NCBI RefSeq assembly: GCF_000972865.1
Contig: NZ_CP011144.1
Coordinates: 2,798,771 to 2,862,770 of the forward strand
Length of the DNA: 64,000 nucleotides
DNA from: Pseudoxanthomonas suwonensis
Lineage (GTDB): Bacteria; Pseudomonadota; Gammaproteobacteria; Xanthomonadales; Xanthomonadaceae
Direction: 5' to 3'
Below are positions 56,831 to 64,000 of the stretch, one piece after another. The notes beneath the pieces are model-generated. The model searched no databases and was not told where the DNA came from. It was given only the letters and a program-made list of their open reading frames with translations. How positions within the stretch are numbered: position 1 is the stretch's first letter; every line of letters begins with the position of its first letter. The translations under genes were made by a program, and so were the position numbers.

Positions 56831-57664
56831 ATGGTCGATCGGCTCGCGGTGCTGCTGGAACGGTTCCCGGTCAGTGCGCAGGTGTTCCACGCCGGCCCGC
56901 TGTGCGGGATCAACGCCCTGGATGGCGATGACGGGTTCGGCCAGCTGCACCTGGTCCAGCGCGGGCCGGTGGAGGTCTCGCATGCCGGGAGCACGGTGCA
57001 GGTCGGGGAGCCGAGCCTGCTGCTGTACCCGCGCCCGCTGGCGCACCGGTTCAGCACCGACCCGGAGCGCGGCGCGGACATGGCCTGCGCCAACCTGCGC
57101 TTCGAGGGCGGCGTGCAGAATCCGGTCGCCGCCGCGCTGCCGGCGTTCGCCTGCATGCCGCTGGCGGCGCTGCAGGGCGCCGAACCGGTCCTGGCGCTGC
57201 TGTTCGAGGAGGCATTCGAGCGGCGCTGCGGCCGCCAGGCGATGGTCGACCGGCTGTTCGAGGTGGTGATGATCCAGCTGCTGCGGCACCTGATGGAGAG
57301 CGGCGAGGTGCGCGGCGGCCTGCTGTCGGGGCTGTCGCATCCGCGCCTGCGCAATGCCATCGTCGCCATGCACGAATCGCCGGCCCGGGAGTGGACGCTG
57401 GAGGATCTGGCCGCGGTGGCCGGGATGTCGCGCAGCGTGTTCGCCGCCGCCTTCCGCGAGGCGCTGGGCACCACCCCGGGCCAGTACCTGCAGGGCTGGC
57501 GGGTGGGCCTGGCCCAGCAGGCGCTGCGCCGGGGACGGCCGTTGAAGGTAGTGGCGGCCGAGGTCGGTTACGGCAGCGAGGCGGCGTTGTCGCGTGCGTT
57601 CAAGGCGCACAGCGGGCTGTCGCCGCGGGCATGGAAACAGCAGGACGGCGGTGCGGCGCCATGA
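56831..57664 (+). CDS. AraC-family transcriptional regulator (cupin_6 type)
   Basis: The 277-residue protein has an N-terminal cupin-like sensor domain (about 1-175; LHLVQRGPVEVSHAG and LLLYPRPLAHRF) and a C-terminal pair of helix-turn-helix motifs (about 180-275; WTLEDLAAVAGMSRSVFAAAF and PLKVVAAEVGYGSEAALSRAF). It is divergent from ohr, and GGAG precedes ATG 56831. The sequence motif it probably binds occurs also upstream of the hydrolase at 53110-53916. The following hydrolase gene starts in an ATGA overlap with its stop. Confidence 0.92.
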   Translation: MVDRLAVLLERFPVSAQVFHAGPLCGINALDGDDGFGQLHLVQRGPVEVSHAGSTVQVGEPSLLLYPRPLAHRFSTDPERGADMACANLRFEGGVQNPVAAALPAFACMPLAALQGAEPVLALLFEEAFERRCGRQAMVDRLFEVVMIQLLRHLMESGEVRGGLLSGLSHPRLRNAIVAMHESPAREWTLEDLAAVAGMSRSVFAAAFREALGTTPGQYLQGWRVGLAQQALRRGRPLKVVAAEVGYGSEAALSRAFKAHSGLSPRAWKQQDGGAAP

Positions 57665-58359
57665 GTGCTTCGGACGACCGCTCCGGCGCCGACGAAACGG
57701 TGGCCTTGCCGGTCACGGACCGAGTCGTGCTGGTCCATGGCATCTGGAATGCGAAATGGTGGCTGGTGCCGCTGGCGTGGCGGCTGCATCGCGCCGGGTT
57801 CCGGGTGCGGACGTTCGGCTACCCGAGCATCGTCGGCGGGCCGGAGCCGGCGATCGAGGCGCTCATCGCACGGCTGCGCGGCGGCCCGCCGCAATATCTG
57901 GTCGGACACAGCCTGGGCGGGCTCGTCGCACTCGAGGCGTTGCGGCGGGCGCCGGACCTGCCGGTGCCGCGCATGGTCTGCCTGGGTTCGCCGTTGCGCG
58001 GCAGCGCCGCCGCGCATGCGCTGGCCGGGCATCCGCGCCTGGCCTGGGCGCTGGGTCGCAGCAGCGCCCTGCTGCAGGCCGGTTGCGCCTCGTGGGACGG
58101 GCGCGTGCCGGTGGGCATGGTCGCCGGCGACGTCGCGCGTGGCATCGGCCGCCTGTTCGCGCGGTTCGACGGGCCGTCGGACGGCACGGTGGCGGTGGCC
58201 GAGACCTGCCTGCCCGGCCTGGCGGCCCGCTGCCAGGTGCATGCCAGCCATACCGGGCTGGTGTTCTCGGCCGAGGCGGCGCGGCAGGCGGTCGCGTTCC
58301 TGCGCACGGGCGCGTTCACCGGTCCGGCAGCGGAGGACGCCTTGCAGGGGCCGGTATAA
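57661..58359 (+). CDS. alpha/beta hydrolase, lipase-like
   Basis: This 232-residue cytoplasmic protein has [21 protein letters not shown], the nucleophile elbow [16 protein letters not shown], an acid in GPSDGTVAV and a His in ASHTGLVF: the triad and pattern of lipase/PGAP1-like esterases. It has no signal peptide. ATG 57661 overlaps the regulator stop (ATGA), so it is translationally coupled to it. Its TAA stop is embedded in the yebC promoter's TATAAT. Confidence 0.86.
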   Translation: MSASDDRSGADETVALPVTDRVVLVHGIWNAKWWLVPLAWRLHRAGFRVRTFGYPSIVGGPEPAIEALIARLRGGPPQYLVGHSLGGLVALEALRRAPDLPVPRMVCLGSPLRGSAAAHALAGHPRLAWALGRSSALLQAGCASWDGRVPVGMVAGDVARGIGRLFARFDGPSDGTVAVAETCLPGLAARCQVHASHTGLVFSAEAARQAVAFLRTGAFTGPAAEDALQGPV

Positions 58360-58360
58360 T
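58355..58360 (+). promoter_or_regulatory. -10 element of yebC
   Basis: A perfect TATAAT overlaps the end of the preceding hydrolase gene, 34 bases before the yebC start. No good -35 at the standard spacing was seen. Confidence 0.5.
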
Positions 58361-58393
58361 CGCGTTCCTGTCCGGATACGCAGCGTGAGCTCC

Positions 58394-59116
58394 ATGGGTC
58401 GTGGCCCCTCGATCGAAGCCCGCAAGAACGCCACCGACGCCAAGCGCGGCAAGGTGTTCACCAAGCTGATCCGCGAGATCGGCGTGGCCGCCCGCGCCGG
58501 CGGCGGCGAGCCGGCCAACAACCCGCGGCTGCGCGCGGCGATGGACAAGGCGCTGGCCGCCAACATGTCCAAGGACGTGATCGAGCGCGCGATCAAGAAG
58601 GCCACCGGCGAGCTGGAAGGGGTCGAGTACGAGGAGATCCGCTACGAGGGCTACGCGCCGGGCGGCGTGGCGGTGATCGTCGACTGCCTGACCGACAACC
58701 GGGTGCGCACCGTGGCCGACGTGCGCCACGCCTTCTCCAAGAGCGGCGGCAACATGGGTACCGAGGGCTCGGTGGCCTTCATGTTCAGGCGCCTGGGCGT
58801 GCTCAGCTACGAGGGCGGCGACGAGGACCGGATCACCGAAGCGGCGATCGAGGCCGGCGCCGACGACGTGGTGGCCTATCCGGAGGACGGCGCGATCGAC
58901 GTGGTCACCGCGCCCGAGAACTTCGAGGCGGTGAAGCAGGCGATGGAGGCGGCCGGCCTGGCGCCGGGCTATGCCGAGGTGACCTTCCGCGCCGACAACG
59001 ACATCGCCGTGTCCGGCGACACCGCCCAGCAGGTGGTCAAGCTGCTGGGCATGCTCGAGGACCTGGACGACGTGCAGAACGTCTATTCCAACGCCGACCT
59101 GGGCGACGCCGGCTGA
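58394..59116 (+). CDS. yebC: YebC/PmpR-family protein
   Basis: The 240-residue protein has the family start [20 protein letters not shown], then [26 protein letters not shown] and the conserved [18 protein letters not shown]. YebC proteins are associated with transcriptional control and with relief of ribosome stalling; which role applies here is not shown. It precedes ruvCAB, as in many proteobacteria. Confidence 0.95.
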   Translation: MGRGPSIEARKNATDAKRGKVFTKLIREIGVAARAGGGEPANNPRLRAAMDKALAANMSKDVIERAIKKATGELEGVEYEEIRYEGYAPGGVAVIVDCLTDNRVRTVADVRHAFSKSGGNMGTEGSVAFMFRRLGVLSYEGGDEDRITEAAIEAGADDVVAYPEDGAIDVVTAPENFEAVKQAMEAAGLAPGYAEVTFRADNDIAVSGDTAQQVVKLLGMLEDLDDVQNVYSNADLGDAG

Positions 59117-59183
59117 ACATGCACCCGGCCGCGGGCCAAGCGGTGGCGGTTGCGGCCCGGGATCCCGTTCCGGAGGTAGCCGC

Positions 59184-59738
59184 GTGACCGCCGCCCGTCC
59201 GCCGGCGCCGCAGGCCACGGTGCGCATCCTCGGCATCGATCCGGGCTCGCAGCGCACTGGCATCGGCATCATCGACGTCGACGCGGCCGGTCGCGTCCGC
59301 CATGTCCACCACCAGCCGCTGGTGCTGCTCGGCGAAGGCGACTTCGCCGCGCGCCTGAAGCGGCTGTTGCACGGGCTGGCGGCGCTGATCGACGAATACC
59401 GGCCGCAGGAAGCGGCCATCGAGCAGGTCTTCGTCGGCCGCAGCGCCGATTCGGCACTCAAGCTCGGCCAGGCGCGCGGCGCGGCGATCAGCGCGGTGGT
59501 CCTGCGCGACCTGCCGGTCAGCGAGTACGCCGCGCGCGAGGTCAAGCTGGCCGTGGTCGGAACCGGGGGCGCGGACAAGGCCCAGATCCAGCACATGGTG
59601 GCGGCCATGCTCGGCCTGACCGGCAAGGTGCAGGCCGACGCCGCCGACGCGCTGGCCATCGCCCTGACACATGCCCACGTGCGCGCCACCGCGCAACGGC
59701 TGGGCGTCGATGCGCGCCTGGCCTGGAGCCGCAAGTGA
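59184..59738 (+). CDS. ruvC: Holliday junction resolvase RuvC
   Basis: The 184-residue endonuclease has catalytic acidic residues in [32 protein letters not shown] and [12 protein letters not shown]. It resolves Holliday junctions with RuvAB. The GTG start at 59184 follows GGAGG closely. A repair operon with ruvA follows 31 bases downstream. Confidence 0.96.
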   Translation: MTAARPPAPQATVRILGIDPGSQRTGIGIIDVDAAGRVRHVHHQPLVLLGEGDFAARLKRLLHGLAALIDEYRPQEAAIEQVFVGRSADSALKLGQARGAAISAVVLRDLPVSEYAAREVKLAVVGTGGADKAQIQHMVAAMLGLTGKVQADAADALAIALTHAHVRATAQRLGVDARLAWSRK

Positions 59739-59769
59739 CCCCACACACCATCCGTTCCGGAGCGGCAAC

Positions 59770-60357
59770 ATGATCGGACGCCTGCGCGGCATCCTCGCCC
59801 TGAAGCAGCCGCCGTGGCTGGTGGTCGACGTCAATGGCGTCGGCTACGAGCTCGAGGCGCCGATGAGCACCTTCTACGACCTGCCCGAGGTCGGGCGCGA
59901 GGTGGCGCTGTTCACCCACTACGCGCAGAAGGAAGACAGCGTGTCGCTGTACGGCTTCCTGCGCGAAAGCGAACGGCGCCTGTTCCGCGACGTGCAGAAG
60001 GTCAGCGGCATCGGCGCGAAGATCGCCCTGGCGGTGCTGTCGGGGGTGAGCGTGGACGAGTTCGCGCGGCTGGTGCAGGCCGGCGACGTGACCGCGCTGA
60101 CCCGCATTCCCGGGATCGGCAAGAAGACCGCCGAGCGCATGGTGGTGGAGCTGCGCGACCGCGCCGCCGACCTGGCCGGCGGCGCGCCAGCGGGCGTGCC
60201 GACCGCGGCCGGCGATCCGGTGGCCGATGCGGTCAACGCCCTGCAGCAGCTCGGCTACAAGCCGGCCGAGGCCGTGCGCATGGCCCGCGACGCGGCCGCG
60301 GCCGGCGACGACGCGGCCGCGATCATCCGCAAGGCCCTGCAGTCGGCGCTGCGCTGA
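59770..60357 (+). CDS. ruvA: Holliday junction branch-migration protein RuvA
   Basis: The 195-residue protein begins [20 protein letters not shown], has helix-hairpin-helix DNA-binding motifs ([31 protein letters not shown]) and a C-terminal RuvB-binding domain. It tetramerises on junction DNA and loads RuvB. ATG 59770 follows CGGAGCGGCAAC. Confidence 0.96.
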   Translation: MIGRLRGILALKQPPWLVVDVNGVGYELEAPMSTFYDLPEVGREVALFTHYAQKEDSVSLYGFLRESERRLFRDVQKVSGIGAKIALAVLSGVSVDEFARLVQAGDVTALTRIPGIGKKTAERMVVELRDRAADLAGGAPAGVPTAAGDPVADAVNALQQLGYKPAEAVRMARDAAAAGDDAAAIIRKALQSALR

Positions 60358-60410
60358 GGCGCAGGCCGCCGCACGCGCTACCCGCGCGACCGCGCTAACC
60401 TAGGGCCGCC

Positions 60411-62336
60411 ATGTCCGCAGCGCATACCCCCACGCCTGCCTCCGGCCCGCACGGTGCGCCTTCGCACGGTGTCGGCGCCGGTCACCTGGCACTGGTCGTC
60501 GGCGCGATCGGCGTGGTCTTCGGCGACATCGGCACCAGCCCGCTGTACACGCTGAAGGAGGCGTTCTCGCCGCACTACGGCCTGGACAGCGACCACGACA
60601 CGGTGCTGGGCGTGCTGTCGCTAGCGTTCTGGGCGCTGATGGTGGTGGTGACGCTGAAGTACGTGACCATCATCATGCGCGCCGACAACGAGGGCGAGGG
60701 CGGCATCATGGCGCTGATGGCGCTGGCCCAGCGCACCCTGAAGAACGGCTCGCGCTCGGCCTATGTGGTGGGCATCCTCGGCATCTTCGGCGCCTCGCTG
60801 TTCTTCGGCGACGGGGTGATCACCCCGGCGATCTCGGTGCTCGGCGCGGTCGAGGGCCTGGAGATCGCCGCGCCGGCGCTGCACAACTTCGTCGTGCCGA
60901 TCACCGTGGCGGTGCTGCTGCTGGTGTTCATGGCCCAGCGCTTCGGCACCGAGAAGGTCGGCAGGGTGTTCGGCCCGATCACCTGCCTGTGGTTCGTGGC
61001 GTTGGCGGCGATCGGCATCTGGAACATCGTTTTGGCGCCGGAGGTGCTCAAGGCGTTCAACCCGTACTGGGGCGCGCTGTTCTTCGTGGAGCACGGCTGG
61101 CACGGAGTGTTCATCCTCGGCGCAGTGGTGCTGGCGGTGACCGGCGGCGAGGCGCTGTACGCCGACATGGGCCACTTCGGCGCGCCGCCGATCCGGCACG
61201 GCTGGTACTTCTTCGTGCTGCCGTGCCTGGTGCTGAACTACCTGGGGCAGGGCGCGCTGGTGCTGGAACACCCGGAGCTGGTGCGCAACCCGTTCTACGA
61301 GTCGGTGCCCGGGTGGGCGCTGTACCCGATGATCGTGCTGGCCACCCTGGCCGCGGTGATCGCCTCGCAGGCGGTGATCACCGGCGCGTTCTCGGTGTCG
61401 CGCCAGGCCATGCAGCTGGGCTACATCCCGCGGATGCGGATCAAGCACACCTCGCACGACACCATCGGCCAGATCTACATCCCCGGCATCAACTGGCTGC
61501 TGATGGTGATGGTGATCGGGCTGGTGCTGGTGTTCCGCAGCTCGAGCAACCTGGCGGTGGCCTACGGCATCTCGGTGTCGGCGACCATGCTGATCGACAC
61601 CCTGCTGCTGGCGCTGGTGGCGCGCGCGCTGTGGCCACGCTGGCGCAACTGGGTGCTGCCGCTGTGCGTGGTGTTCTTCCTGATCGACCTGGCCTTCGTG
61701 GTGGCCAACGGCGCCAAGCTGATGCAGGGCGCCTGGTTCCCGGTGGTGCTGGGCATCGTCCTGTTCACCCTGATGCGCACCTGGCGCCGCGGCCGCGAGC
61801 TGATGCGCGAGGAACTGAGGAAGGACGGCATCCGCGTCGACACCTTCCTGCCGGGACTGATGCTGGCGCCACCGGCACGCGTGCCCGGCACGGCGGTGTT
61901 CCTGACCACCGATGGCACGGTGGTGCCGCACGCGTTGCTGCACAACCTCAAGCACAACAAGGTGCTGCATGAACGCAACGTGTTCCTGACCGTGGAGACG
62001 CTGCCGGTGCCGCACGCGCCGGCGGACAAGCGGCTGCGGATGGACCAGATCGGCGACGACTTCTACCGGGTCATCGTGCGTTTCGGCTTCATGGAGACGC
62101 CGGACGTGCCGCTGGCGCTGATGCGTGCCTGCGACGTGGGCGGGCTGTCGTTCGACCCGATGGACACGACCTATTTCGCCAGCCGCGAGACGGTGGTGGC
62201 CAGCGCCCGCCGCGGCATGCCGATCTGGCGCGACCGGCTGTTCACGGTCATGCACCGCAACGCGGCGCCGGCGACGGGGTTCTTCCGGATCCCGGGCAAC
62301 CGGCTGGTCGAACTGGGTTCGCAGGTGGAGATCTAG
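60411..62336 (+). CDS. kup: Kup-family potassium uptake protein
   Basis: The 641-residue inner-membrane protein has about 12 membrane segments (residues 25-450), the conserved [19 protein letters not shown] and [13 protein letters not shown] motifs, and a soluble C-terminal domain (about 460-641). It imports K+ with protons. It lies between ruvA and ruvB, an arrangement found in Xanthomonas relatives, and starts 54 bases after ruvA. Confidence 0.95.
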   Translation: MSAAHTPTPASGPHGAPSHGVGAGHLALVVGAIGVVFGDIGTSPLYTLKEAFSPHYGLDSDHDTVLGVLSLAFWALMVVVTLKYVTIIMRADNEGEGGIMALMALAQRTLKNGSRSAYVVGILGIFGASLFFGDGVITPAISVLGAVEGLEIAAPALHNFVVPITVAVLLLVFMAQRFGTEKVGRVFGPITCLWFVALAAIGIWNIVLAPEVLKAFNPYWGALFFVEHGWHGVFILGAVVLAVTGGEALYADMGHFGAPPIRHGWYFFVLPCLVLNYLGQGALVLEHPELVRNPFYESVPGWALYPMIVLATLAAVIASQAVITGAFSVSRQAMQLGYIPRMRIKHTSHDTIGQIYIPGINWLLMVMVIGLVLVFRSSSNLAVAYGISVSATMLIDTLLLALVARALWPRWRNWVLPLCVVFFLIDLAFVVANGAKLMQGAWFPVVLGIVLFTLMRTWRRGRELMREELRKDGIRVDTFLPGLMLAPPARVPGTAVFLTTDGTVVPHALLHNLKHNKVLHERNVFLTVETLPVPHAPADKRLRMDQIGDDFYRVIVRFGFMETPDVPLALMRACDVGGLSFDPMDTTYFASRETVVASARRGMPIWRDRLFTVMHRNAAPATGFFRIPGNRLVELGSQVEI

Positions 62337-62364
62337 CGTCACCTCCAGTCGCGTGCCCTTGGCT

Positions 62365-62388
62365 CCCTCCCTTTCGCCGCAGGCGAAG
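62365..62388. repeat. second copy of the short CCCTCCCTTTCGCC repeat
   Basis: It matches 45057-45080 over 24 bases. It is followed by TGCACGCC/GGCGTGCA, a perfect 8-bp hairpin at 62407-62425. Confidence 0.6.
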
Positions 62389-62550
62389 GGGGTGAAGAGG
62401 GCTGCTTGCACGCCACTGGCGTGCAGCCCGATGAACGCCCGAAGGCTGTGCCTGAGGGCCGGACGGGCTGGCGAAGGGGTGCTTTGGCTTTGGCTGTTGC
62501 TCTGCTTTGGCAGTGATCGCGAAAGCAACAGCAAGAGCACCCCTCCCCGA

Positions 62551-62581
62551 CCCTCCCTTTGCGCTGCGCGCAAAGGGAGGG
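62551..62581. terminator. 14-bp perfect hairpin between kup and ruvB
   Basis: CCCTCCCTTTGCGC (62551-62564), loop TGC, GCGCAAAGGGAGGG (62568-62581). It lies 215 bases after kup and 47 before ruvB. It may be part of a repeat family (the 62365 repeat and this hairpin frame about 220 bases) and may lower read-through from kup into ruvB. Confidence 0.5.
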
Positions 62582-62627
62582 GGAAAAGCGGGCAGCAAAG
62601 CGCGCGCGCAGCGGCCATAATCCCCGC

Positions 62628-63650
<1,023 letters not shown>

Positions 63651-63801
63651 GCCGGGTCGCCGCGGCGTTGCCCGCTGTGCACTGGTGCAAGATCAGTCTT
63701 GTCGGCGACCTGTTTGCCAGCCTTGCTTGGCCCGGCAACCGCAACCGCAACCGCAAAGTCAAAAGCACCGGGTGTGGTCGGCTTCGGGCTGAGCCGCGGC
63801 A

Positions 63802-63892
63802 GGCCGGGAGTATTGCGGTCGTCTCGACGGCACATCCCTGTGCCGACTCACCGACGCGGCCATCCCTGGCCGCTGCCGCAATACTCCCGGCC
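63802..63892. repeat. 91-bp cloverleaf-like palindromic element after ruvB
   Basis: Perfect 17-bp outer arms GGCCGGGAGTATTGCGG (63802-63818) and CCGCAATACTCCCGGCC (63876-63892) enclose two further perfect 7-bp hairpins, CGGCACA/TGTGCCG and GCGGCCA/TGGCCGC, both with loop TCCC. No gene overlaps it. It would fold into a three-stem structure as RNA or DNA. Confidence 0.8.
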
Positions 63893-63955
63893 CGCCACGT
63901 CTCCGGGAGCTTTGGCGTCATGGCTCCGTTCAGGCGATGAGCAGCGCTCGGCTCT

Positions 63956-64000
63956 TGTAGGAGCGGGCATGACCGCGACCCGACGCCGTCGGAACTACGA
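63956..64000 (+). repeat. partial REP-like element cut by window end
   Basis: It starts with TGTAGGAGCGGGCATGACCG, the head seen near tolB and cpoB, followed by the CGACGCCGTCGG core. Confidence 0.8.

Overview
The window is about 64 kb of GC-rich DNA whose gene orders point to the Xanthomonadaceae/Lysobacteraceae (Lysobacter, Luteimonas, Pseudoxanthomonas, Stenotrophomonas group). The signs are tolA-tolB-pal-cpoB-queE-queC-tRNA-Lys at the left end, yebC-ruvC-ruvA-kup-ruvB at the right end, and intergenic regions packed with GTAG-headed palindromic repeats like the REP/SMAG elements of Stenotrophomonas. The genus cannot be fixed from sequence reading alone.

Layout. 1-3237: end of the Tol-Pal cell-envelope cluster. 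3514-5375: queE and queC of queuosine precursor synthesis. 5689-5764: tRNA-Lys. 5854-6363: a YciE/YciF (DUF892) stress protein. 6714-11486: the large helicase Lhr, which carries a palindromic element inside its reading frame. 12628-33933: a three-gene unit made of a giant two-partner-secretion adhesin (6286 codons), its TpsB outer-membrane transporter with a start overlapping the adhesin stop, and a SapC-family protein. 33983-42855: minus-strand recQ, an FAD oxidoreductase, a YbaL-type K+/H+ antiporter and a TonB-dependent receptor, each separated by repeat arrays. 43068-52946: ABC-F protein yheS, an FmdB zinc-ribbon protein, a lipoprotein, a DUF3011 triple-repeat protein, phosphoglycerol transferase opgB, aspS and a GNAT acetyltransferase. 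53110-58359: an alpha/beta hydrolase, a ClpP-like periplasmic protein, a haloperoxidase-like hydrolase plus ohr, a divergent AraC-type regulator and a second hydrolase. 58394-63650: yebC, ruvC, ruvA, kup, ruvB.

The most striking non-coding content is a family of about 97-bp paired palindromes (outer arms TGTAGGAGC and GCTCCTACA). They form tandem arrays of about 120 or 146 bp period after many genes, nearly always in the same orientation relative to the upstream gene, and in several cases they supply that gene's TAG stop codon. Other points of interest are the adhesin-transporter-SapC unit with its structured leader, a near-identical 16-bp motif placed 82-89 bp upstream of both ohr and a distant hydrolase gene (a candidate operator for the AraC regulator), and a 91-bp cloverleaf-like element after ruvB.
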